From contig OY781105.1 in assembly GCA_963676635.1 (NCBI GenBank), positions 1,116,001-1,180,000 on the forward strand: a DNA stretch of 64,000 bases. Direction: 5' to 3'. The position numbers and the translations under genes are program-made. The notes beneath the pieces are model-generated. The model was given only the letters and a program-made list of their open reading frames with translations. It ran no database searches and had not been told where the DNA came from. Each line of letters begins with the position of its first letter. Within the stretch, counting starts at the first letter, position 1. This stretch comes from GCA-002708315 sp963676635. Its GTDB lineage: Bacteria; Bacteroidota; Bacteroidia; Bacteroidales; F082. Below, piece after piece: positions 16,579-25,328 of the stretch.

Positions 16579-17127
16579 ATGACACAAATAGAACAACATA
16601 AATTAAGTAAAACCCTTTGGGCAATAGCAGACCAGCTTCGTGGGGCAATGAATGCTGATGGTTTTCGTGATTATATGCTTTCGTTTCTTTTTTTAAGGTA
16701 TTTATCTGCCAATTATGAGGAATCGGCCAAGAAGGAATTAGGTAGAGATTAACCGGATGATGTTGTTGAATTTGAGAAACAAATGCGCCGAAAGGTACAT
16801 TATGTAATCAAACCGGAATTCTTGTGGAACAACATCGCCGAGCTTGCCCGTACCCAGGACGGCGAATTGCTGGAAACTTTGGTGAAGAATTTTAAATACA
16901 TCGAAACCGAATCCTTTGATAATTCCTTTCATGGTTTGTTTTCAGAAATTAACTTAAACTCTGAGAAACTTGGAAAAACACCAACCGACCGAAACAAAAA
17001 GCTTTGCACCATCATTCAAAAAATTGCCGAAGGAATTGCTGATTTTTCCACTGACACCGATACCCTTGGAGATACGTATGAATATTTGATTGGTCAGTTT
17101 GCCTCAGGTTCGGAAAAAAAAGCAGGA
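16579..17127 (+). pseudogene. hsdM: type I restriction-modification methyltransferase HsdM, N-terminal remnant
   Basis: MTQIEQHKLSKTLWAIADQLRG... is the N-terminal domain of HsdM. An in-frame TAA at 16750-16752 interrupts it in the GRD-stop-PDDV context, where a Tyr codon is usual, and the same frame then continues (MRRKVHYVIKPEFLW...) to DTLGDTYEYLIGQFASGSEKKAG. There it breaks off at about 17127, before the AGEFYTP region that starts the SAM-binding domain. The rest of the gene, hsdS and hsdR are absent. The breakpoint coincides with the start of copy c of the dispersed repeat. Confidence 0.85.
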
Positions 17128-17380
17128 GTCCATGTTGAGCTACATCACAGTTTTCAATGCACTTATTAAGCTGTTTGCTTGTTTTATTGAATGATTATCC
17201 CCCTCCAGGTGTAATTTGAAACTACCCCCAAATACTGTAAATATACTTCTGAATAATAACTATTCTGATAGGCGAGCGTAGTTACAAACTACGCTCAGTG
17301 GGGTTTATCTCATTTTAGCTATCGTACCTTACATTCAATCTTTCTCTATCAATCTACACTCAGATGGGGAGATAAACAAT
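17128..17380. repeat. dispersed hairpin repeat, copy c (extended)
   Basis: It begins GTCCATGTTGAGC exactly where HsdM similarity ends, follows copy b to CAGTGGGG, and continues into TTTATCTCATTTTAG ... CACTCAGATGGG, a tail that only copy d also has. Its position at the truncation of hsdM suggests it was involved in the rearrangement. Confidence 0.65.
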
Positions 17381-17382
17381 AT

Positions 17383-17455
17383 TTTGGAGGAACTTAAATA
17401 ATAACTATGTCCAATAAATAGAACTCTAAGCGGTTTGCAAACCCAGCATGAATAC
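17383..17455 (+). repeat. second copy of the 3' end of cassette 7
   Basis: GGAGATAAACAATATTTTGG... through GCGGTTTGCAAACCCAGC matches 11751-11828, which is the last codons of the cassette 7 membrane protein and its downstream sequence. At 11.8 kb this block precedes the dispersed repeat; here it follows it. Confidence 0.6.
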
Positions 17456-17867
17456 CCCAAAAATCCCACAATATTCCAATCCCCACCCAGCCGTATCTAC
17501 ATTAATAGTCTGAACTACCGGAGCTAGGAACGGTGGGCATATTTCGCTTGGGTGCTTTTTTAGATGTGAAGGCTTAGGGAAAGGGAGAAGCTCCGAGGAA
17601 CGAGGAGATCACTCCCTTCCCTAAGCCTTCACGATAAAAAAGTGACCAAGCGAAATGAGCCCATGATTTTTTGTTTCGTTTTTTATCAAGAAAAAATGAA
17701 AAGCCATGCGGCTTGAGCAAAATAAGCGTAAGCGAATTTATCGATTCTCTATAAATAAATTAACAAGCAATAAACTGCTTTTGCACAAAGCTGCCTTGCA
17801 ATCTGCTACTTCATCTTTTGTTGGATTGATGTATTATGAGTATGTATACAAGGCGTGAATCAGGGCT
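17456..17867. other. non-coding region with a long inverted repeat
   Basis: No gene is visible. The stretch is dominated by a long hairpin (17535-17662); the remaining part (about 17663-17860) is AT-rich and unremarkable. Confidence 0.45.
17535..17662. repeat. long inverted repeat (about 52-bp arms)
   Basis: The left arm (17535-17587) includes TTTCGCTTGGGT and GTGAAGGCTTAGGGAAAGGGAG. The right arm (17611-17662) includes CTCCCTTCCCTAAGCCTTCAC and GACCAAGCGAAATGAGCCC. The inner 21 bp pair perfectly and the outer part pairs with small interruptions around a 23-nt loop. It could be a MITE-like element, a strong terminator or a structured RNA. Confidence 0.65.
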
Positions 17868-18051
17868 ACTACACCCAAATACTGTAAATATACTTCTGCA
17901 TAATAACTGTTTTAATTGCATTTTTGATAGGCGAGAGTAGTTGCACGTGTCTGCCTCCACGGCGGATGAAACTACGCTCAGTGGGTTTATCTCATTTTAG
18001 TTCTCGTACCTTACATTCAATCTTTCTCTATCAATCTACACTCAGATGGGG
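17868..18051. repeat. dispersed hairpin repeat, copy d, with a 24-bp insert
   Basis: It matches copies a-c but carries a 24-bp palindromic unit (17946-17969) exactly in the hairpin loop, between TTGCA and AACTAC. It shares the TTTATCTCATTTTAG ... CACTCAGATGGG tail with copy c. Confidence 0.65.
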
Positions 18052-18129
18052 GTATTCTACAGGACTATAAAATGGCTATTAAAATATCAGAAAAACTACT
18101 AAAGGATTACATCTAAAAGACTAAATATC

Positions 18130-18414
18130 ATGGGAAGTTTAATAAACGCAAAAGACATACTAGACGAAAAATTTGGAAAAAAAGGAAGTGAAACAAGAGA
18201 GAAATTCAAGGAAGAATCATTTTCATATTATTTTGGGGAAATAATTAAAAACAGAAGAAAAGAATTAAAGTTAAGTCAACAAGATCTGGCAGAACTGATT
18301 GGGAAGAAAAGACCATATATTTCAAGAATTGAAAATGGAGAAGATATAAGAATTTCAAATTTTGCTCTAATTGCAAACGCATTGAATTTAAATATTCTAC
18401 TTACAGCGAAATAA
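18130..18414 (+). CDS. XRE-family helix-turn-helix regulator / antitoxin-like
   Basis: This 94-residue protein has a Cro/C1-type helix-turn-helix in the C-terminal half (about residues 37-92: IIKNRRKELKLSQQDLAELIGKKRPYISRIENG). The size and the N-terminal helical extension fit HigA-type antitoxins or small stand-alone repressors. No partner toxin is found beside it; just upstream is only a 14-codon frame (MAIKISEKLLKDYI) that may be the tail of a lost gene. It lies at the right edge of the accessory zone. Confidence 0.75.
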   Translation: MGSLINAKDILDEKFGKKGSETREKFKEESFSYYFGEIIKNRRKELKLSQQDLAELIGKKRPYISRIENGEDIRISNFALIANALNLNILLTAK

Positions 18415-18511
18415 ATAAGTAAAATCACAACTAGCGCATGACCCCCGACTCGCGTTATTTATTTCTCCGTTTCACATCTCTCACCTCTCTCCTCTCATCT
18501 CTCTCCAGTCC

Positions 18512-18919
18512 CTAGAGTTCCTCCAGTCGCCCCATTGTACCAACAGCAACACTCATCTCAAAAACCTTTGAAGCAGCCTTATCAGCTTCCCACGGACGGC
18601 GGTACTCCATTACAAGCTTTGTGCTGCCATCACCAATTGCCTTAAATTTATAGGTGACAACAGTTGAAGATCCAATACGATCATCCTTGGGAGCATATTC
18701 GGGCTCACCAACTTGTTTGATAACATCTGAATCAAACGGTAATACCTGCCACTGATAGCCTGTGGATGCATTTGTAATAAGCTGTACATCAAACTCAGAG
18801 TCATTACTAAGTGTTATGCTTTTACCGCTATCCTCTATTGTGTATGGCTTTTGATTAGTACATGAAACTACCATAAGTATTGTGATAGCAAAAGTTAATA
18901 ATAAAGATATTCTTTTCAT
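18512..18919 (-). CDS. lipoprotein, chagasin-like protease inhibitor (I42 family)
   Basis: This 135-residue protein has a lipobox ending at Cys20 (VVSC). The mature domain has the I42 signature NASTGYQW at residues 50-57, the GSSTVVTYKFKA strand and the RPWE loop near 110. Chagasin-like proteins inhibit papain-type cysteine proteases with three loops; the usual NPTTG is NASTG here. It should sit in the periplasm or at the outer membrane and may protect the cell from its own or foreign cysteine proteases. It is the first gene of the core-like region, transcribed on its own. Confidence 0.75.
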   Translation of the reverse strand: MKRISLLLTFAITILMVVSCTNQKPYTIEDSGKSITLSNDSEFDVQLITNASTGYQWQVLPFDSDVIKQVGEPEYAPKDDRIGSSTVVTYKFKAIGDGSTKLVMEYRRPWEADKAASKVFEMSVAVGTMGRLEEL

Positions 18920-18978
18920 TTTAGTATCATTAATTACAGTAACATTCTATTAGTTATTCACTTAACCTTCCAGTCACC

Positions 18979-19452
18979 TCATTTCCCCACTCCAAACATC
19001 TTACCCAATAATACCATCATCGGGATAAAAATCAAAGCGAAAGTAAAGATAATCAGATAAATTGTTGTCATCGCATCGCCTCCCGTATTGCCTGATATAA
19101 CAATAAAAAGAAATATCATAGCAAACCTGAGATAGCTTATCAGGCGTACAGCCAGAATATACTGTTTACCAGCATTTTCATCAGTAACTTTTACAGGATA
19201 GTTAAACGACCACGGGAACTTCATCAGCATAGTCATTCCAATAAAAAACACAGTCCCGGTTAAAGTCAGCACAAGCAAACTCCTGGAAGAGAACATAACA
19301 TAAAACAATTGCAGTATTTCGTTATCAAAATATTTTCCCAGGTAGTTCAATACCAAAAACAACCAGATAAATCCCAGCATAATCCATCCGGCATAAGCCA
19401 GCACCTTATCAATAGTTTTTGGCACAATCTTTATTTCAGGTCTGTCATTCAT
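18979..19452 (-). CDS. integral membrane protein of unknown function
   Basis: This 157-residue protein has four predicted membrane helices (about 18-38, 52-72, 104-121 and 128-150). The cytoplasmic-side segment PWSFNYPVKVTDENAGKQYILAVRLISYLR resembles the conserved part of DUF1648-type membrane proteins, but the N-terminal signature of that family is not seen, so the assignment is weak. It lies 10 bp behind a rhomboid protease gene and probably belongs to its operon. Confidence 0.5.
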   Translation of the reverse strand: MNDRPEIKIVPKTIDKVLAYAGWIMLGFIWLFLVLNYLGKYFDNEILQLFYVMFSSRSLLVLTLTGTVFFIGMTMLMKFPWSFNYPVKVTDENAGKQYILAVRLISYLRFAMIFLFIVISGNTGGDAMTTIYLIIFTFALIFIPMMVLLGKMFGVGK

Positions 19453-19462
19453 CTTTAATCAA

Positions 19463-20074
19463 TTAAAAAACAGCATAATAAAAGCTCCTCAGCACACCAG
19501 GGACAAGCACAATTGTAAGCACAAGTCCGTAAATGGCGCCCCAGAAATGAGCGGAATGGCCAATATTATCACCACCACGTTTTCCCATATACGCTGAATA
19601 AATCAGGTAAACAATACCAAACAACCACGAAGGTAATGGAAACGGGATTGGAAACAAAATTATACTTCCGGTGGGATAAATTAATATACTTGAAAACACC
19701 ACTGCCGATACAGCACCTGATGCACCCACAGCATTGTAATAAACATCATCCTTATACTTCCCGAAATCCCATAAGGTAGAAAACAAAATCCCGCCTATAT
19801 ACAGCAATGCATAGTACAAGTAGCCCACAGTGCTAAACATCAGATGAAACGAATCTTCAACAATTGTTCCGAAAGAGTATAGTACAAACATATTAATAAG
19901 AAGGTGGAACCACCCTGAATGCACCAGGGCATAACTGCCAAATCTGTACATCTCACCGGAGTGTTTTATCTGGTAAGCATTAAATTTAAGCTTGTTAAAT
20001 AATTCGGGATTAGTAAATGCCGAAATAGAAATTACTACCGTAACGGCTATTATCAGATATGTAATTATCATCAT
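19463..20074 (-). CDS. rhomboid family intramembrane serine protease
   Basis: This 203-residue protein has six predicted membrane helices. Catalytic serine is in GASG (Ser119) and the partner histidine in HSAHFWGA (His176). HSGWFHLLINMF (about 52-63) supplies the conserved HxxxN element. It cleaves membrane proteins within the bilayer; the substrate is unknown. It overlaps the upstream membrane-protein gene by 4 bp (ATGA), so the two are translationally coupled. Confidence 0.85.
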   Translation of the reverse strand: MMIITYLIIAVTVVISISAFTNPELFNKLKFNAYQIKHSGEMYRFGSYALVHSGWFHLLINMFVLYSFGTIVEDSFHLMFSTVGYLYYALLYIGGILFSTLWDFGKYKDDVYYNAVGASGAVSAVVFSSILIYPTGSIILFPIPFPLPSWLFGIVYLIYSAYMGKRGGDNIGHSAHFWGAIYGLVLTIVLVPGVLRSFYYAVF

Positions 20075-20892
20075 TCCAATTCTGCGTTTTCTGTTTTTGT
20101 ATGATCTATCTCCGATCCCAGCGTACTATGCGGGATTGCATAAACAGCCAGCATAATAATCACTGCGATGGCAGGCCACAGTTTATTCTGAGGTTTTTTT
20201 CTCAACACAAACCAAGCTATCAGCCAAAAGATAAATACAAATATAGTTTTATTATCCGTAAGATCATGTCCGAAGGGCCATCCTGTCCAGAAAGCACCAA
20301 AAGCATATTTCTGTACCAATGGTCCCAGTATCAATCCACCCACAAACATAGTTACAATCACCACAGTAGTGAATAACTTTGCTTTGTTACCACGGAATAT
20401 CAACTCAAAAGCCACACGCACAGAGAACAATAATGCGGTGAACATAAATAATATATGTGGTATTAACACACCTTTGGGAACCTCTCCTTTAAAGCGAATA
20501 ATGGCTGGCTCTTCATTAAGCACGTAATCAGTATTATTATGATGAAGAGTAACAACATACTCCACCTTGCCTGCCGGCGGTTGGTTTGGGATAGCACCAA
20601 TAAGCCGGCCTTCCTCCATTTTCATGGGATAAGATGACCAGTTATCATGACTAAGATACCGCTTAAGAGTAATAGTACCGCTGATTTCATTATCAGGGAT
20701 ATCAATCTTCACGAGGGCATCTTCATCTCCTCCGAATGATCTTATTAGTTTGTAATCTATATGTTGTCCGTTAATTGTTACATCACCTTTAACAGGATAA
20801 GTAGGTCCTGTTGCCCGTTGATATATTACTGTTGCCAGAGTAAAAATCAGTGCTCCGATCCATAAAAGAATTGATTTTAATGTTTTGTTCAT
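20071..20892 (-). CDS. membrane protein with extracytoplasmic beta domain
   Basis: This 273-residue protein has one N-terminal membrane helix (about 6-24), a beta-rich periplasmic domain (about 30-140, TITLKRYLSHDNWSSYPMKM, GKVEYVVTLHHNN) and four or five helices after 145. No family is recognised with confidence. Its overlap with the rhomboid gene suggests a shared operon and possibly a shared job, for example as substrate or adaptor (inference). Confidence 0.5.
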   Translation of the reverse strand: MNKTLKSILLWIGALIFTLATVIYQRATGPTYPVKGDVTINGQHIDYKLIRSFGGDEDALVKIDIPDNEISGTITLKRYLSHDNWSSYPMKMEEGRLIGAIPNQPPAGKVEYVVTLHHNNTDYVLNEEPAIIRFKGEVPKGVLIPHILFMFTALLFSVRVAFELIFRGNKAKLFTTVVIVTMFVGGLILGPLVQKYAFGAFWTGWPFGHDLTDNKTIFVFIFWLIAWFVLRKKPQNKLWPAIAVIIMLAVYAIPHSTLGSEIDHTKTENAELE

Positions 20893-20910
20893 AATAGTAG
20901 TTTGTTAGTT

Positions 20911-23811
20911 TTAAGGCTTTAATGCCTCATAAAATAATTGATGTATATTAGTTCTTATATCCAGTTCCATTAGTTTTCCATTTGTCATATCAGGATAAAC
21001 CCTGTTTGACAAAAATACATAAACAAGACCATTCTCAGGGTCTGCCCATGCATAAGTTCCAGTAAATCCTGAATGGCCAAAACCCGAAGGAGAAGCATCC
21101 CTGCAGTTTGTCATATGATCTTCATAAACGAGAAGCGGCTTATCAAAACCCAGCCCCCTCCTGTTACTATCAGCAGCAAAGTGATAATCAGTAAAAAAGT
21201 CTATCGATTCAGGGCTTAAACACTCAACATTACCATATCTGCCTCCGTTTAAAAACATCTGCATCATAACAGCAACATCATATGCATTACCAAACAACCC
21301 TGCATTGCCAGAAATCCCTCCTAACAAAGCAGCGCCCTGGTCATGAACATCACCATGCAGTAATTGTTTCCTGAATACTGTATCATTCTCAGTAGGAATA
21401 ATTCTGTCAACATCAAAATACTTACGTGGATTATACTTCATATGCTCAAGCCCAAGCTTATTATAGAAATTATCATAAACAAAATCATCATAATCGCTAT
21501 TGCTTAAATCTTCAACAATTTTCTTTATAAGATAAAAACCCAGTCCGGAATAATGATATGTACTATCCTGAAAAGGCGACTGAATAATACTATCCATAAT
21601 CACTCTCTCGTAATTATCAACAACATACATATTTTCAGCAACTCTAACTGGATAATCCTCTGAAATAGTACTGCTATATACAGTTGAGTCCCAACCTTCA
21701 TCACTAATAGTACTTTTGTAGTAAGGAATCCAGTTAAGCAACCCCGATTGATGAGCAAGCACCTTCATAAACCCAAGATTTTCCTTGTCAGTACCTTTCA
21801 GCATAAGCAGATAATCTGATAACTTACCATTAATATCAATTTTCCCTTCCTCCATCAGCTTCATAACAGAAGGAGTTGTTGCAAGTATTTTCGTTAAAGA
21901 AGCCAGATCATAAACATCATCATTAGCAACCGGAATTATACTGTCGTATGTATGAAAGCCAAAAGATTTATTATAGAACACAACGCCATCTTTAGCAGCC
22001 AGTATCTGGCATCCGGGATAAGCGCCAACCTCTATACCGTTAATTGCAATAGAGTCAATCTGCGCCAGCTTACTCATATCAGCACCTATATACTGAGGGG
22101 CACCATCAACAAGTTTGGTACCTGATAAAAAGATACCATCGCCGGTTTTAAACGGACCAGCATCAACTGGCAAAGTACCATAGTTGTTAAGTCCTTTAAG
22201 TATCGCTTTCGCAGATGCAGCTTGCGTTGCCGGCTTATCCTGATATGACACAACTATTGCTTTTGGCAGACTACAATCGAAGAAGTTCAAAGCATACGGA
22301 CTTGCCAATATATTTAAAACAACATCTTTTTGAGCAGCGATTTTGTTAACAATCTGCACATCTTCGTCAGATATACCAAACTTCTTATAAGCAAGAATAT
22401 TTGTATTGACAATAGCAATAACAACATTATTATAAGGAGTTAGTTTCTTCATCAGCTTTTTAACAAACCTCTTCTTTACGTTGTGCCCGAGATAATAAAC
22501 ATCAATACCAGCATCCGACAGGCTATCACCAAATACCTGATTATTCTCAGAACCCAGAATAACAACAGCAGTATTTGCTGTGCTTTTCAAAGGGAGAATA
22601 TCATTGTCATTTTTCACAATAGTAATAGCACTTTTCAGAATACTTTCAATTGTATGTGAGTAAACAGGATTGTTAAGTTCGAATATCAGGTTATCAGTAT
22701 CAATCTCTTCACCTTTGTAAGCTCCGGTAAGATATTTATAAGCAAGCACCTTCTTGCAGCTCTCCTCAATTCTTTCAGTGGAAACAATATTATCTTCAAC
22801 AGCCTTTTGAATAGACAAAACCGAAGCTTCCACATCATCAGGAATCAGCAGTATATCATTTCCAGCCATAAGCGCCTTCAAAGCCACCTCCCCTTTTCCA
22901 TAATATTTAGTAACGCCTCTCATATCCAGCGCATCAGTAATAACAAGACCATCGAAACCCATTTTATCTTTAAGAAGACCGGTAACAACATCATACGAAA
23001 GAGTTGTAGGCAGATTTGGAGTACTGTCGAGAGCCGGCACCGAAAGATGCGCCACCATTACAGAGTTAACACCTTTATCAATCATAAAATCAAAAGGATA
23101 AAGATCATTCTCCGCCAAAACTTCCTGAGAGCTGTTAACCTCCGGCAAATCCTTATGCGAATCTTTGTAAGTATTACCATGTCCGGGAAAATGCTTAGCA
23201 CATGCAATTACACCCTTGTTTTGTAGTCCGGCCATATAATAGTAACCCTTGTTTGCAACCTGCTCAGGATTTTGCCCAAAAGACCTCATCCCAATAACCG
23301 GATTACGCGAATCACTGTTAACATCCACAACAGGCGCAAAGTTTATTTGAATTCCCATACGCTTGCACTGGTCACCAATTTGCTGACCCATTAGATAAAT
23401 CATATTATTATCAGAGATAGCACCCAGAGTTGTTTGAAGAGGGTATTTTACAGTATTGCTAAGTCGCATACCCAGCCCCCACTCTCCATCAATGGAAATA
23501 AAAAGAGGAGTTTTGGCCAGTGAATTCCAGTAATTGGTTTGTTTAGCCTGAGAAACAGGATCAGAAGCAAAATAGACTATCCCTCCAACATTGTATTTAG
23601 AGATAAGAGTATCAACATTTTTAAAATAAGGTTGGTTCGGTTGATTAGCACGCACAAAAATAAGCTGGGCTATCCTTTCATCAGGTGAAAGAGATTTATA
23701 CACAGAATCGACCCATTGCTCACCTTTAACACCAATATTCTGTGCTTTTATACTACCCGTTGAAAACATTATCAGCATCAACAAAACCACCAGTAAGTAT
23801 ATTCTTTTCAT
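20911..23811 (-). CDS. GH3 beta-N-acetylhexosaminidase fused to a serine hydrolase
   Basis: This 966-residue protein has a signal peptide. Residues about 30-365 are a GH3 NagZ-type domain with KHFPGHG (206-212), the D-S-H catalytic dyad motif (217-219) and the nucleophile Asp293 in GLVITDALDM. Residues about 390-560 resemble the GH3 C-terminal alpha/beta domain. Residues about 580-966 are a beta-lactamase-like hydrolase with SLTK (638-641) and GHSG near the end. The pair suggests cell-wall recycling: removal of GlcNAc plus a peptidase or esterase step, in the periplasm. This fusion is known in Bacteroidota. Confidence 0.85.
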   Translation of the reverse strand: MKRIYLLVVLLMLIMFSTGSIKAQNIGVKGEQWVDSVYKSLSPDERIAQLIFVRANQPNQPYFKNVDTLISKYNVGGIVYFASDPVSQAKQTNYWNSLAKTPLFISIDGEWGLGMRLSNTVKYPLQTTLGAISDNNMIYLMGQQIGDQCKRMGIQINFAPVVDVNSDSRNPVIGMRSFGQNPEQVANKGYYYMAGLQNKGVIACAKHFPGHGNTYKDSHKDLPEVNSSQEVLAENDLYPFDFMIDKGVNSVMVAHLSVPALDSTPNLPTTLSYDVVTGLLKDKMGFDGLVITDALDMRGVTKYYGKGEVALKALMAGNDILLIPDDVEASVLSIQKAVEDNIVSTERIEESCKKVLAYKYLTGAYKGEEIDTDNLIFELNNPVYSHTIESILKSAITIVKNDNDILPLKSTANTAVVILGSENNQVFGDSLSDAGIDVYYLGHNVKKRFVKKLMKKLTPYNNVVIAIVNTNILAYKKFGISDEDVQIVNKIAAQKDVVLNILASPYALNFFDCSLPKAIVVSYQDKPATQAASAKAILKGLNNYGTLPVDAGPFKTGDGIFLSGTKLVDGAPQYIGADMSKLAQIDSIAINGIEVGAYPGCQILAAKDGVVFYNKSFGFHTYDSIIPVANDDVYDLASLTKILATTPSVMKLMEEGKIDINGKLSDYLLMLKGTDKENLGFMKVLAHQSGLLNWIPYYKSTISDEGWDSTVYSSTISEDYPVRVAENMYVVDNYERVIMDSIIQSPFQDSTYHYSGLGFYLIKKIVEDLSNSDYDDFVYDNFYNKLGLEHMKYNPRKYFDVDRIIPTENDTVFRKQLLHGDVHDQGAALLGGISGNAGLFGNAYDVAVMMQMFLNGGRYGNVECLSPESIDFFTDYHFAADSNRRGLGFDKPLLVYEDHMTNCRDASPSGFGHSGFTGTYAWADPENGLVYVFLSNRVYPDMTNGKLMELDIRTNIHQLFYEALKP

Positions 23812-23915
23812 TATTGTTTACTATTTCTGAAAAATAACTACAAAACTAATATTTTGAAAGCAGTGTTGGAGATATTATTATAAAAAAACCCTAAATCACT
23901 TCATACGATTTTTAA

Positions 23916-23923
23916 TATCTTTG
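23916..23923 (+). promoter_or_regulatory. putative -7 box before the lysine biosynthesis pair
   Basis: TATCTTTG fits TAnnTTTG and is about 90 bp before the aspartokinase start. It lies in the divergent intergenic region with the GH3 gene. No clear -33 box is seen. Confidence 0.5.
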
Positions 23924-24012
23924 CACCCCGAATAAACGAAATTTAAACATACTAAATACTACAACACTTAACTTATTGTGTTACTGTACTTTTATTTTAT
24001 TTTACTATTACA

Positions 24013-25326
24013 ATGAAGATATTAAAGTTTGGCGGGACTTCAGTAGGAACTGCAGAGAGAATTAAATCAGTAGGCAAATTAATAGCTGATAATGACAGAA
24101 AAATAGTTGTACTATCAGCCATGTCAGGTACAACAAATAGTTTGGTTGAATACACTGAACTGCTCTATAAGAACCAAAAGGAGCCAGCCAGAATACTCCT
24201 TAACGAATTAAAATCAAACTATATAACAGTAGTTAATGAACTTTTCGAATCAGATCAGTCAAGGGAAAAGGGTATTGGATTAATAAATCATCATTTCGAT
24301 TACATTGACTCTTTTAACAGAGACTTATTCACACTATATGAAGAGAAAGCTGTTCTGGCACAGGGAGAAATGATATCAACAAGTCTTATGCACTACCATC
24401 TGGAAGAAATTGGTGTTAATTCAGTATTACTCCCGGCGCTAAACTTCATGCGAATTGACAAAGATCTGGAACCCGACAACTTTTACATACGTGAGAACCT
24501 TCATCGTGAAATAAAACAGCACCCTGACACCAGCTTATTTATTACACAGGGATTTATTTGCAGGGATGCTTTTGGAGAAATTGACAATTTAAAAAGAGGA
24601 GGGTCTGATTATACAGCTTCCATTATCGGTGCTGCCATTGATGCATCAGAGATACAAATATGGACAGATATTGACGGGTTCCATAATAATGATCCCAGAG
24701 TGGTAGACAACACACGCAGGCTTGATGAGCTTTCCTTTGATGAAGCAGCTGAGCTTGCATACTTCGGAGCTAAAATATTACATCCTACCAGTGTTAAGCC
24801 GGCACAGGAAAAAAGTATACCTGTAAGATTAAAGAACACACTACAACCCGAATCTCCGGGAACGATAATCACAGAAAAGGTATCCGGAAAGGGTAAGATT
24901 AAAGCAGTTGCTGCTAAAGACAATATTGTTTCTATCAGAATCAAATCAGGGCGAATGCTGCTGGCTTATGGTTTTCTGAGAAAGGTTTTCGAAATATTCG
25001 AAAGTTACCAGACTCCTATTGACATGATTACCACATCTGAAGTTTCTGTTTCTGTAACAATCGATAAAAGTGATAAACTCTATCAAATTGTTGCTGATCT
25101 GGAAAAATTTGGTACTGTTTCTATAATAAAAGACCAGACAATTGTGTGTGTTGTTGGTGATTTGATTGCCGAAAGAAGTGGAGTAGCACGACGGGTTCTG
25201 AATGCTTTGTCAGAGGTGCCTCTGAGAATGATATCATACGGCAGCTCAAGTAATAATATCAGTCTGCTTATTAATACATCTGACAAAGAAAATGCACTCA
25301 ACCAACTAAGTAAAAATCTTTTTTAA
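24013..25326 (+). CDS. lysC: aspartate kinase
   Basis: This 437-residue monofunctional aspartokinase phosphorylates L-aspartate as the first step to lysine, threonine and methionine. KFGGTSVG is at residues 5-12, followed by the amino-acid kinase domain to about 290 and two ACT domains at the C terminus (MISYGSSSNNISLLI is the usual ACT strand), which normally give feedback inhibition. It is followed after 2 bp by lysA, so the two form an operon directed to lysine and diaminopimelate. The symbol is by function; paralogues elsewhere in the genome cannot be excluded. Confidence 0.9.
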   Translation: MKILKFGGTSVGTAERIKSVGKLIADNDRKIVVLSAMSGTTNSLVEYTELLYKNQKEPARILLNELKSNYITVVNELFESDQSREKGIGLINHHFDYIDSFNRDLFTLYEEKAVLAQGEMISTSLMHYHLEEIGVNSVLLPALNFMRIDKDLEPDNFYIRENLHREIKQHPDTSLFITQGFICRDAFGEIDNLKRGGSDYTASIIGAAIDASEIQIWTDIDGFHNNDPRVVDNTRRLDELSFDEAAELAYFGAKILHPTSVKPAQEKSIPVRLKNTLQPESPGTIITEKVSGKGKIKAVAAKDNIVSIRIKSGRMLLAYGFLRKVFEIFESYQTPIDMITTSEVSVSVTIDKSDKLYQIVADLEKFGTVSIIKDQTIVCVVGDLIAERSGVARRVLNALSEVPLRMISYGSSSNNISLLINTSDKENALNQLSKNLF

Positions 25327-25328
25327 CT

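Noticed and set aside
18130..18414. Complete toxin-antitoxin pair
   Set aside because: Only the antitoxin-like XRE protein is present; no toxin gene is seen on either side.
20911..23811. Novel fusion of glycosidase and beta-lactamase-like domain
   Set aside because: This GH3-serine hydrolase arrangement is already common in Bacteroidota.
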